Shown: positions 4,999-13,803 of the stretch, piece after piece | Numbering within the stretch: the stretch's first letter is position 1 | How the letters are laid out: every line of letters begins with the position of its first letter | The notes under the pieces: model-generated | What the model was told of the DNA's origin: nothing | Databases searched by the model: none | Seen by the model: only the letters and a program-made list of their open reading frames with translations | DNA from: Gammaproteobacteria bacterium | GTDB lineage: Bacteria > Pseudomonadota > Gammaproteobacteria > Steroidobacterales > Rariloculaceae | Direction: 5' to 3' | Assembly (NCBI GenBank): GCA_022826245.1 | Contig: JAJDVG010000007.1 | Coordinates: 1-41,286, forward strand | Length of the DNA stretch: 41,286 bases | Program-made: the position numbers and the translations under genes

Positions 4999-7734
4999 AT
5001 GCGGATTCGAAAGTTGCCTTGGCTTGCCCTGTTGCCGCTCATGTTGGGGGTCGCGGCCCCGGTCGGCGCACAGGTACTGCCGATCGAGACGACATTCGTC
5101 GACGAGCGGTCGGTCGTGATGTTTCCGTCCGGCGCCGGCGAACTGTCCGGATCGGCCATGGCCGGCGGTGTGAGCATCCGCGTATCGACGGATGAGAACC
5201 TGCGCACCTACCGGGCGTTCTACCAGGGCCGCATCCATACGGCCTACGAGGACGCATCCACGCCCGCGACGCGACTCGCGTTCGATCCCGCGCAACGGCG
5301 CTTCAGGGCCGTATCCTCGACGCTCAGCGTCGAATTGCGAGATTACGACAGTCTCGACTCGCTCGTGCGCGATCAGGGCGCGCTCTACGGCAACGCCTAT
5401 CCCGAGCTCGGGTTCGCGCTGATCCGGTTCGGCCGCGACGCGGATATCGCCCGCGCCGCCGAGTTGCTGAATGTGGACGCGCGCGTGCGCGAAGCGCGCC
5501 TGCACTTCGAACCGACGCCGAGGCAGCCGATGATTGCGGTCGTCCCCCCCGACCGGCGCGGATCGCCGTCGAGCACCGTGTCCGCGAAGATACGCCCGTT
5601 CGATTCGCTGGACGCGGATCTGTTCGTCTCGTTCGACATCGATATCCTGACGCGCGACTTCGGCATAGACGCCCGCGTGCTCAATCTCGGCGCCGGCACT
5701 TCGGATCGAGCGACGCTGCGGGCGCAGTTGTTTTCGATCGTGCCCGACGAGTCCACAAGCGATCCCGACGATCGAACGACCATGCTGCTCGATGAAGGCG
5801 ACACCGTGATCCCCGCCCTCGACGGCAAGGGGGACCGCTACGAAACCAGCATTCGCTTCGACACGAGCGAGCTGGACGCCGGGGAGACCTACTACGTGAT
5901 ATTGAGCGTCCTCGATGGAACCGCGCAACTCGACGATGCGGAAACGCTGAGCAGAAGCTTCACCGGGTTCACGCTCGACACCCTGCAACGCGTTCAGCAC
6001 GTTTGCATCGAATCGGGCCGGGGATCGGTCGGCGGGACGCCCGACCCGCTGCTCGAACAGCAATGGAGTCTGAGCAACACGGGTCAATCGGCGTACGCCG
6101 ACAGCGGCGGCGTCAGCGGCGAAGACCTGCGGATGTCCGGCGTTCTCGCCGACGGTCCGACCGGGAACGGTGTGCGCGTGGCGGTGGTCGATACGGGACT
6201 CGAGACCTGTCACCCGGATCTCAAGGCCAACGTGGAGGCGGGCGCCTCGTTCAATTTCAACGCCGAAGATGCGATTCTTGCGCAGTTCCTGCCACGGGCG
6301 TTTCGAATCGACGCGCTCGACCCGTTCAATTTCGACTCCACCGGGGACCACGGCACAAGCATTGCCGGCGTCGTCGCCGCGCAGGAGGACAACGGCATCG
6401 GCATTCGCGGGGTCGCGCCGGATGTTGCGCTGCGCGGCTACAATTTTCTGAATGCGGTCGATGCCTTGACCGCGCTGATCGGTTCGCTCGGCGCGAGCAG
6501 TTTCTTTCCGAATTCGGCGGATGTCGACGTCTTCAACCTGAGCTGGGGAAGCGTCGGGTCGCGGCCGATCAATGCCGACGCGCTTACCGAGCAGATTTTC
6601 AGCCATGGGACCCGCTCGCTGCGCTCCGGCCTGGGCGCGATCTACGTCAAGTCCGGGGGGAACGGTTTCAGGCGTTGCAGTTCGATCGAGCGGCCGATCA
6701 ACGAGAAGATCGGCTGCAAGTCGTCCACCGGCGATGGTATCAACAACCTTCCCTATCCCATCGTCGTCGGCGCCTTCAATGTGGACGGCCGCAAGTCGAG
6801 TTACTCGAGCGCCGGGCCGAACCTGTGGGTCAGCGCTCCCGGCGGAGAGTACGGGGTGCGCACGCCTGCGTTGGCTTCGGTCGACCAGGTGGGTTGGAAG
6901 CGCGGATTCGCGGCGATCCTGAACGAGGTGTACGGCCGCAAAGCGCCATTGGACGATGCAACGGCGGCGAACCCCGACGGCGACTACATGGCAACGATGA
7001 ACGGAACGTCGGCCGCGGCGGCGGTCGTCACCGGCGCTGTCGCCGTACTCCTGCAGGAGGCTGCCGGTCTGACCTGGCGCGACGTCAAGTACATCCTTGC
7101 GGGCACCGCACGCGGGATCGATTCGGACATCGAGACGGTTCAGGAAACGTTCGGCGCCAACGCCCGCACGCTGCGGCTCGCCTGGACGCAGAACGCGGCC
7201 GGCTACAGCTACCACGACTGGTACGGCTTCGGGGCGTTGGACCTGGATGCCGCGGTGGAGTTCGCACGCGAGTACACGCCTGATTCGCTTGGTGAATTCC
7301 GACAATCCGGATGGTTTGGCAAGAATGAGCCGGTCTCGATCCCCGACGAGGACGGCACGGGCGCAACGCAGATGGTCGCGGTCAGCGGGCTGCCCGCCGA
7401 CGCCAGCATCGAAGCCGTGGTGCTCGAAGTGGATATCGACCATCCGTTCCCGAACGACCTCGGCATTCACCTGATTTCGCCGCACGGTACGCGGACCGTC
7501 GCCAACCAGGTGTTCAACGAGACGCTCGCGATCGACGGCTCATTGCTCAATTGGCGCATCCTGGCCAACGCTTTCTACGGCGAGACGCCGAACGGCAACT
7601 GGCAGATCGAGGCGTTCGACGGGGCGTCGAAGGATTCGGGCTCGCTCGAGGCGTGGCGGCTCAAGTTCTACTATGGTGCGCACCCGGGCGATGACGATGA
7701 CAACGGCGATGGCGACGGCGACGAGTCGACGTAG
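4999..7734 (+). CDS. Exported subtilisin-like serine protease (S8) with C-terminal P domain
   Basis: A protein of 911 residues. A signal peptide (MRIRKLPWLALLPLMLGVAA, then PVGAQ) ends near residue 26. About 330 residues of prodomain-like beta-rich sequence follow, then the peptidase: Asp398 in VAVVDTGLETCHPDL, His451 in DHGTSIAGV, oxyanion Asn555 in VKSGGNG and Ser671 in MNGTSAAAAVVTG. Residues about 775-890 form a proprotein-convertase P domain (LGIHLISPHGTRTVANQ, NGNWQIEAFDGASKDSGSL). The tail is a Gly/Asp run. I chose the ATG at 4999, which follows GGAAGGAGA; the frame is open further up only because it runs through the ParE relic. It is expected to act outside the cytoplasm. P domains usually aid folding or Ca-dependent stability; the substrate is unknown. 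Confidence 0.9.
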   Translation: MRIRKLPWLALLPLMLGVAAPVGAQVLPIETTFVDERSVVMFPSGAGELSGSAMAGGVSIRVSTDENLRTYRAFYQGRIHTAYEDASTPATRLAFDPAQRRFRAVSSTLSVELRDYDSLDSLVRDQGALYGNAYPELGFALIRFGRDADIARAAELLNVDARVREARLHFEPTPRQPMIAVVPPDRRGSPSSTVSAKIRPFDSLDADLFVSFDIDILTRDFGIDARVLNLGAGTSDRATLRAQLFSIVPDESTSDPDDRTTMLLDEGDTVIPALDGKGDRYETSIRFDTSELDAGETYYVILSVLDGTAQLDDAETLSRSFTGFTLDTLQRVQHVCIESGRGSVGGTPDPLLEQQWSLSNTGQSAYADSGGVSGEDLRMSGVLADGPTGNGVRVAVVDTGLETCHPDLKANVEAGASFNFNAEDAILAQFLPRAFRIDALDPFNFDSTGDHGTSIAGVVAAQEDNGIGIRGVAPDVALRGYNFLNAVDALTALIGSLGASSFFPNSADVDVFNLSWGSVGSRPINADALTEQIFSHGTRSLRSGLGAIYVKSGGNGFRRCSSIERPINEKIGCKSSTGDGINNLPYPIVVGAFNVDGRKSSYSSAGPNLWVSAPGGEYGVRTPALASVDQVGWKRGFAAILNEVYGRKAPLDDATAANPDGDYMATMNGTSAAAAVVTGAVAVLLQEAAGLTWRDVKYILAGTARGIDSDIETVQETFGANARTLRLAWTQNAAGYSYHDWYGFGALDLDAAVEFAREYTPDSLGEFRQSGWFGKNEPVSIPDEDGTGATQMVAVSGLPADASIEAVVLEVDIDHPFPNDLGIHLISPHGTRTVANQVFNETLAIDGSLLNWRILANAFYGETPNGNWQIEAFDGASKDSGSLEAWRLKFYYGAHPGDDDDNGDGDGDEST

Positions 7735-7876
7735 ACTTCCACGAGTGCGACTGACCGACCGCCGGATCCGCTCGTGCGCGCCGCGCGCCCGCCGACACCG
7801 CGGGAGCGCGGCATTGCGCTGACGCGCGTACCCGTAGCTGTTTGAGTGAACGGCATTGTGCTGCGAACATAGGTTC

Positions 7877-10800
7877 ATGGACGCAACGCGAGGACTTTGT
7901 CGGCACGCAAGCGTCGGCGTCCTGGCGATCTTTCTGATCGTCGCGCCGCCCGAGTCCCGAGCGGAGACCCACCGGCTTCCCTTGCTGCCGGCGGCGTCCG
8001 ACGAGTTGCGCGAAGGGTTGGTGCGCATCGTCAACCATTCCGATGAATCGGGGTCCGTGGCGGTCACGGCCATCGACGATACGGGGCGCTCCTTCGGGCC
8101 CGTCACCGTCCGGATGGCGGCCGGCCAGGCGATCCGTTTCAGTTCCACCGATCTCGAACGCGGCAACGCGGCGCTCGGCATCGCGGCCGGCATCGGCAAC
8201 GGGCAGGGCGACTGGCGGCTCGAGCTCGACACGGCGCTCGATATCGAAGCGCTCGCGTATGTTCGAACACCGGCGGGATTCATCGACAGCCTGCGCGACG
8301 TCGTCTCGCGCCGGCCCTTCTATCATCGGGTCACGCTGCTCGCGCCCGACGGCTTTCTCCCGGACGGCAGCGCCGTGCGGCTGATCAACTCCACAGATAC
8401 CGCCACTGAGGTGGTCATCTTCGGGGTCGACGACGAGAACGCGCTCGCCCCCGGTCATGTCGCCTTCGAACTGGCGGCCGGCGCCGCGCACACTGTCAAC
8501 GCCCGCGTACTCGAGAACGGCGCGCCGGGGCTCGACGGACGGCTCGGCGACGGCAGGGGCGACTGGCAGTTGCTGATCTTCACCGACGCGGCCATCGAGG
8601 CGATGACGGTGCTCGACGCGGCCGGCGGACCGCTCGCGAATCTGTCGGGGGCGCGGGTGGAGGAAGGTTCCATCCTGTTGTTCCTCGCCGCGGGCGATGC
8701 GCTGCGCGAGGGCCGGCTGCGCATCACCAACCGGTCGGCCGCGGGCGAGATCCGGATCCGCGCGCTCGACGATGCCGGCCGATCCTTCGGCCCGGTCACG
8801 ATGTACATGCAAGGCACGCGGACCGTCACGCTGAGTTCCGCCGATCTCGAAGCCGGCAATGCGGCGAAGGGATTGCCGAGGGGGCTTGGCCGCGGCGACG
8901 GTGACTGGCGGCTCGTGCTCGAAAGCGAACTCAATCTCGACGTATTCGCCTTTGCCCGCGCGCAGGACGGCGTGATCAGCATCGCCCACAACATCGCGAC
9001 GGAAGGCCGCAGGCGTCATCACGTACCGTTCTTCAATCCCGCGAGCGAGACCGGTTCGACGAGCCGCTTGCGGCTGATCAATCCGTCGGCGAGAGACGCC
9101 AACGTTCTGATTCGGGCATGGGACGATGCCGGCGTCGAAGCGGCGGCGGGGGCGGTGAGCCTGAGCGTGCCCCCGGGAGCCTCGACGTCGCTGAGCGGCG
9201 CCGCTCTCGAAGACGGCGCCGGAGGGCTGAGCGGGCGCTTCGGAGGCGGGCAGGGCGGCTGGCGGCTGGTCGTGGAGGCCGACCGGGACATCCAGGTGAT
9301 GAGCCTCGCGGAGGATACGGCCGGGCATCTGACCAATCTGTCCGCGAACCTCGACCGGGCGTGGTTCCTGGATCCCTGCGTCGGCGGTGCCGAGGATGCC
9401 GACGGCGATGGCGTGAGCGACCGCTGCGACCTCGAGCCGGCGACGGCGCGCACACTCGACGGCTGCAGCAACGGCCGCTACCTGCAGGGCGCGGACGAAG
9501 CCCCCGCGCTCGTTCGCGATTGCGAGGTTCTGGTGGGGTTTGCCAACTACCAGGCACAGGGCAGCGCGCTGCCCGCGGACCATGTCCTGCGCCGATGGGG
9601 CTCGGGCGACCAGGCGCTGATCGGCTCATGGGCCGGGATCGAGGTCTCCGGCGGGCGCGTCGCCGCAATCCACCTGCCCGGAACCGTCTCGGCGCCCGGA
9701 AGCCTCACCGGTTCGATACCGACACAGTTCGGTGAGTTGACCGGGTTGAGAGTGCTGGATCTTTCCGGCAACGAGCTGTCCGGATGGCTGCCCTGGGAGC
9801 TCGGAAGTCTGGCCGATCTGCAGGTCCTCAACGTGTCCGGCAACCGCTTGATCGGGGCGCTGGCGCCGGAACTTGCGAACCTGACCCACCTGCACGAACT
9901 GAACCTGCAATCCAACCGCCTGACGGGAACGGTCCCCCGGGCCTTCTGGGAGCGCGCCAGCCGCCGCGAGCTCATGCTGCGATTGCGTGATAACCCGATT
10001 CTCGGTTTCGGGCCGCCCGCGCCGGGCAACGGGCAGCCGCCGGATTCTCAAGAGGCCGAGGCCACCGGCAACGCAGCGCACCACTCGGTGGCCTACTACC
10101 AGGGGCCGCTGATTTGGGAGTGGGACTGGCAGGGGGATCCCGAGGAGCATCAGCGTCCGGTCCTTGGCCGTTGGGCGGCGCTCGCGGTCAGGGTTGACCA
10201 CGATGTCCCGACGCCGCCGCAGGTCGTCACGCGCGTGCTCGACAGCCAGGGCAGCTTACTTGCCGAGCGACTCGCCGAGGCGGCGCCATCGACCACGGAA
10301 GCGGCGGGTCCGGAGACGTGGCGTACCGAGTATGTGTTCGAACTGCCGGGCAGCCTCTACCGGACCGGCAACCGGGTCATTCACGTCATCGATCCCCACG
10401 ACGAGCTTGCCGAGACCGACGAGAGCGACAACGTGAGCGCGCCGATCAGCCTGTACGGCGACGCATACAGACCGTTCCGGGCGACTTTCATCCCCCTGTA
10501 TTTCCGGGGCGACGAACCGCCCCCCGTCGATGCCGAAGCCCTGATGTCCGGAGCCAGGGCGTACTTGCCCATTGCCGACGATTACGAGGTCGAAGTCGCC
10601 CCCGCGCGCCAGTCCAACGCGACGAACCTGGACGAGTTGATCGATGAGATTCGCGCGATCTGGAACGCCGAGGGCGATCGGGACGAGTACTACCACGGTG
10701 TTTACGCAGGGCCCTGGTTGGGAGCCAGTGCTCGGTTGAGTCGAACTGCCGGCATCGCGGAAGTGTTCGGCAACGTCGCCGTGAGCGCGATCGCCCCGTC

Positions 10801-11482
10801 CAATGTGATTCCGCACGAGTTCGGCCACAACCTCGGGTTGCGGCACACGCCGGGATGCGGCGCAACGCGTGTCGATGCGACCTATCCCTACCAGGACGGC
10901 GCGCTCGGGCCGGTCGCCGGTTGGGACCTGCAGTGGCGGCGATTCGTTTCGAACGCCGACGAGGACCACACGGACCTGATGTCCTATTGCGGCCGCTACG
11001 AGTTCGTTTCCGGTTATCAGTATCGAAAGGCATCGACCTTCCGGCGCTTGAGGCACCCGGCAACGAGCGCGTCGAGTGTCCGGCCGTTCATGCAGTCGGG
11101 TAACGCGCCACAGCAGCCGCGAGTGACGGTCGGCCAGTCCGCGTCCGCAACGCAACAGGCGACGTTGGAAGCAGACACCCGCGGCGGACTTGCGCTCTCA
11201 GGGCGGATCGATGCAATGGGACTGTGGAGTCTCACGCACGCTCAGACCACCGACACGGAGCCCAGAGCGCCGGCGGCCGACGGTCCGTACACGCTGGTCC
11301 TGTATGACGGGGACGGCGAGGAACTGTACCGGGAGCCGTTGTCCGTCAGCGTCCTGAGCCACGGCGGGGAGGCGGGCTGGGCGGCGCGCACTCCGATCCC
11401 GATGGAGCCGGTCCGGCAGGTGGTGATCGTCGACCCGCAAGGCATCGAGCTGTTGCGCGCGGACTTGCCGGCGCTTGAGTAG
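7877..11482 (+). CDS. Very large exported metzincin-type metalloprotease with repeat and leucine-rich domains
   Basis: A protein of 1201 residues. A signal peptide is followed by four beta-rich repeats of about 110 residues (to about residue 490), marked by VRIVNHSDESGSV, AIDDTGRSFGPVTV and GDWRLEL. Next come a short Asp-rich, cysteine-containing linker, leucine-rich repeats at about 610-700 (LTGLRVLDLSGNELSG), a CARDB-like beta domain at about 770-860 (HVIDPHDELAETDESDNVS), and the peptidase. The zinc site is HEFGHNLGLRH, residues 980-990, the metzincin form HExxHxxGxxH, with a Met-turn DLMSYCG at Met1035. The Met-turn region recalls M66/M43-like bacterial proteases, but I cannot fix the family. 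The start is the ATG at 7877. It lies 142 bp after the subtilase gene on the same strand. A secreted or surface protease binding host or matrix material is plausible. Confidence 0.88.
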   Translation: MDATRGLCRHASVGVLAIFLIVAPPESRAETHRLPLLPAASDELREGLVRIVNHSDESGSVAVTAIDDTGRSFGPVTVRMAAGQAIRFSSTDLERGNAALGIAAGIGNGQGDWRLELDTALDIEALAYVRTPAGFIDSLRDVVSRRPFYHRVTLLAPDGFLPDGSAVRLINSTDTATEVVIFGVDDENALAPGHVAFELAAGAAHTVNARVLENGAPGLDGRLGDGRGDWQLLIFTDAAIEAMTVLDAAGGPLANLSGARVEEGSILLFLAAGDALREGRLRITNRSAAGEIRIRALDDAGRSFGPVTMYMQGTRTVTLSSADLEAGNAAKGLPRGLGRGDGDWRLVLESELNLDVFAFARAQDGVISIAHNIATEGRRRHHVPFFNPASETGSTSRLRLINPSARDANVLIRAWDDAGVEAAAGAVSLSVPPGASTSLSGAALEDGAGGLSGRFGGGQGGWRLVVEADRDIQVMSLAEDTAGHLTNLSANLDRAWFLDPCVGGAEDADGDGVSDRCDLEPATARTLDGCSNGRYLQGADEAPALVRDCEVLVGFANYQAQGSALPADHVLRRWGSGDQALIGSWAGIEVSGGRVAAIHLPGTVSAPGSLTGSIPTQFGELTGLRVLDLSGNELSGWLPWELGSLADLQVLNVSGNRLIGALAPELANLTHLHELNLQSNRLTGTVPRAFWERASRRELMLRLRDNPILGFGPPAPGNGQPPDSQEAEATGNAAHHSVAYYQGPLIWEWDWQGDPEEHQRPVLGRWAALAVRVDHDVPTPPQVVTRVLDSQGSLLAERLAEAAPSTTEAAGPETWRTEYVFELPGSLYRTGNRVIHVIDPHDELAETDESDNVSAPISLYGDAYRPFRATFIPLYFRGDEPPPVDAEALMSGARAYLPIADDYEVEVAPARQSNATNLDELIDEIRAIWNAEGDRDEYYHGVYAGPWLGASARLSRTAGIAEVFGNVAVSAIAPSNVIPHEFGHNLGLRHTPGCGATRVDATYPYQDGALGPVAGWDLQWRRFVSNADEDHTDLMSYCGRYEFVSGYQYRKASTFRRLRHPATSASSVRPFMQSGNAPQQPRVTVGQSASATQQATLEADTRGGLALSGRIDAMGLWSLTHAQTTDTEPRAPAADGPYTLVLYDGDGEELYREPLSVSVLSHGGEAGWAARTPIPMEPVRQVVIVDPQGIELLRADLPALE

Positions 11483-11569
11483 GGCGCTGGCTGGCTGGCG
11501 GACTTCTATCCCGACGAGCGCCTCAGGGGCCGTTAAACCTGTCATCGGCGGCCAGGCGAAAAACTCGTT

Positions 11570-13801
11570 CTATAGCGTGGCGTTCAGCTCGATGCTGATC
11601 GATTCGGCGCCGCGAATCGGGTCCGCGGTCAGGAAAAAGAACCGGGCACTGCAGCCCAACGCGTCTGCGCTGCTGTTCACTTCGCCGGAGACGGCAAAGC
11701 TTCGCTCCGCCCCGGCCGGGATGTTGCCGAGGAACTGTGTGCCGATCAGGAGCGACTGTGCGCCATCGGGCGGTTCCTCCGCGTACGCGGCAACCCGCAC
11801 GTCCGTAACCGTACGCTCCGCCCGAACGATTCCGACCACTGCCATGAGCGCAGAGGAGGGACTCGTTCGCACGCCCGTACATCTCACGACTTCCACCGCT
11901 ATCGATTCATCGGAACCGTCGCCATCGCCGTCGCCATCGCCATCGCCGTCGCCATCGCCGTCGCCATCGCCATCGCCATCGCCGTCGCCATCGCCGTCGC
12001 CATCGCCGTCGCCATCTCCCTCGCCATCGCCGTTATCGTCCCCGTCTTCGGCTGCCAGGACGGTAATCGTGAAGTCGAGCGTGTCCATGTCTCCGTCGGC
12101 ATCGCTCACGGCGTAGGTCATTGCGTAAGTGCCGGCGCTCGTCGGCGTCCCCGTCAGCCGGCGCGTGCTCGCAGCGAAGCTCAGGCCGGGCACATCGGGC
12201 GCCAGGCTGTACTCGAGCGGACGGTTGCCGCCGCTTGCCTCGGCCAGGGTCAGCGTCGCGATGGCCGTGCCTTGCGTGTACGTCCGGTTGCCCGGATTCG
12301 CAGCCGCAGCGAAGACCGGCGCCTCGGTCTCGCCGGCCACCCGGTCGATCCGCCATACCCCGTCGCCCTGGTGCGAAGCCCGGAAATCGTAAACGCGCCC
12401 GTTGATCGTCTGGTTCGCGATGTTGAGCCGGATTCCGCCCAGGAACGTCAGGAACCGGCCTCTGCTGCGCTCGTTGATCGTGAACTCGTCCGTCGTGCCC
12501 GGATACGTACAGCTCTCGCCCATTCGCACGATGAGACCCGGATAGCAATCGCCTTCGCGGACCGTGTCTGTCGGTCCTCCAGGCGTCGATTCTTCGCGAT
12601 CGAGCGTGGACCAGCTTCCTCCGGACCAGAGCCCGTCCGTGCTGTCGCCGGCACTGCATCTCGACGCGAAGCGCCCATCGTTCGCCGATTCGAAATACAG
12701 ATTCGACCGGCACACGTTGCCGTCGTCGTAGACCAGCGTCACCAGCGCCGCATCGGGCCGGACGGCCTCGTAGCGGAAGCTGCCCGCCGCGGAGAACGCC
12801 GCTCCGTCGGATTCCCCGGCCTCCGTGAACCGGTCGCCGTCCCGGACGACGAATGTGTAGCGATCCTGCCCCCTCCGGTAGTCGATTCCGTGAGTATCGA
12901 AGCGGTCGCTGAAGGCCTCGTGATCGATGGGCGCAGCGCCCCGTGAAGCGGTCGTCGACAGGTTGTTCAAGTAGCCGAGGGAGGAGGTCACGACATTGAC
13001 CACCTCGATCAGGCGATCCGACGTCACCGCCAGGCGCCACCGGCCGACGCCCGCGCCGAGCCGGCCCGTCAGGGCGGATTGTGCGAATCGGCCGGTCGAG
13101 CCGATCGAGCTGGTCAGGTTCACGACCGTGCTCTCGCCGACCTCGAGTTGCTGGGCGGTCAGTGTCCGCGCGCCGCCGGCGGGCAGGGTGAGCTGAACGC
13201 TGCCGCCGCCGGCTTCGGCGCCCGTGTCGTCGCGGCCCTCGATCGTGATGGATGCGGGTTCGTCGCCGGGATTGATCAACCGCAGGCGGCTGGCCTGGGT
13301 GAGGTCCGTGGAGGGGTTGAAGATCGGTACGACGTAGCGGTAGCCGCCGCTTCCATCGATCGCGGCGCCGGCACGCACCGTGTCGTGCATCGTGCTGAGC
13401 GTGCCGTCGGCGGCGCGTACGTACGTCGACGGCACGATCCGCAAGCCCGTCTCGATCTCCAGGCGCACATCGCCCGGAAGCGTGCCGATGCCGCCGGACA
13501 GCCCCTTCATGGCGTTGCCGGAGGCAAGTTCCTCAGCGTCGAATTCCGCTGCCGCGAGGGCGTTCAACGTTAAGGTCGCCGGTCCGAAGCGCGTGCCGGC
13601 ATCGTCGATGGCGTGGATGTCGACCGAGCCGGACCGTTCGGAGTCGTTGAGTATCCGCAGCACGCCCTGCATGCTGCCGGGCATCGTAGCGGTCACGAAC
13701 AGCGGCAGCGTGTAGCGTTCCGCCAGCGCCGCCGAACTCCACAGCACAAGGGCAGCAAGCGCGAGTCGCGGACCTGAGCCATTCAAGCGGAGCGCGTGCA
13801 T
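11570..13801 (-). CDS. Exported repeat-domain protein with putative Ig-like domain and Gly-Asp tract
   Basis: A protein of 743 residues. The N-terminal signal peptide includes LALAALVLWSSAALAE. Two copies of the beta repeat found in the metzincin follow (VLRILNDSERSGSV, AIDDAGTRFGPATL; SRLRLINPGDEPASI). A cysteine-containing middle region (about 290-500) I do not recognise. Then comes a putative-Ig (He_PIG-like) domain, PLEYSLAPDVPGLSFAAST with RLTGTPTSAGTYAMTYAVSD, a Gly-Asp repeat linker of about 40 residues, and a C-terminal beta domain. I chose the ATG at 13801; a TTG at 13807 overlapping the upstream stop (TTGA) is a serious alternative, with AGGA better placed for it. It is convergent with the metzincin gene and probably co-transcribed with the ankyrin gene. 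No catalytic motif seen; binding or adhesion is likely. Confidence 0.8.
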   Translation of the reverse strand: MHALRLNGSGPRLALAALVLWSSAALAERYTLPLFVTATMPGSMQGVLRILNDSERSGSVDIHAIDDAGTRFGPATLTLNALAAAEFDAEELASGNAMKGLSGGIGTLPGDVRLEIETGLRIVPSTYVRAADGTLSTMHDTVRAGAAIDGSGGYRYVVPIFNPSTDLTQASRLRLINPGDEPASITIEGRDDTGAEAGGGSVQLTLPAGGARTLTAQQLEVGESTVVNLTSSIGSTGRFAQSALTGRLGAGVGRWRLAVTSDRLIEVVNVVTSSLGYLNNLSTTASRGAAPIDHEAFSDRFDTHGIDYRRGQDRYTFVVRDGDRFTEAGESDGAAFSAAGSFRYEAVRPDAALVTLVYDDGNVCRSNLYFESANDGRFASRCSAGDSTDGLWSGGSWSTLDREESTPGGPTDTVREGDCYPGLIVRMGESCTYPGTTDEFTINERSRGRFLTFLGGIRLNIANQTINGRVYDFRASHQGDGVWRIDRVAGETEAPVFAAAANPGNRTYTQGTAIATLTLAEASGGNRPLEYSLAPDVPGLSFAASTRRLTGTPTSAGTYAMTYAVSDADGDMDTLDFTITVLAAEDGDDNGDGEGDGDGDGDGDGDGDGDGDGDGDGDGDGDGDGDGDGSDESIAVEVVRCTGVRTSPSSALMAVVGIVRAERTVTDVRVAAYAEEPPDGAQSLLIGTQFLGNIPAGAERSFAVSGEVNSSADALGCSARFFFLTADPIRGAESISIELNATL
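11917..12042 (-). repeat. Hexanucleotide tandem repeat encoding (Gly-Asp)n
   Basis: On the minus strand, units of GGCGAC or GGCGATGG type repeat about 20 times and encode the Gly-Asp linker of the protein at 11570-13801. The tract is in frame and near-perfect, so it is prone to length change that alters linker length without a frameshift. Asp-rich tracts like this may bind calcium. Confidence 0.85.
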
Positions 13802-13803
13802 CG

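Noticed and set aside
4834..7485. Long open frame of 883 codons on the minus strand
   Set aside because: It is antisense to the subtilase, whose catalytic triad and signal peptide are clear. Long antisense frames are expected at this GC content, and its product is low-complexity Arg/Ala/Val-rich.
7660..9583. Minus-strand frame of 640 codons across the subtilase end and metzincin start
   Set aside because: It crosses an intergenic gap and is antisense to the signal peptide and repeats of the metzincin.
11475..12116. Plus-strand frame encoding a long Ser-Pro repeat
   Set aside because: It is the complement of the Gly-Asp codons of the minus-strand protein; the minus frame has a signal peptide and recognisable domains.
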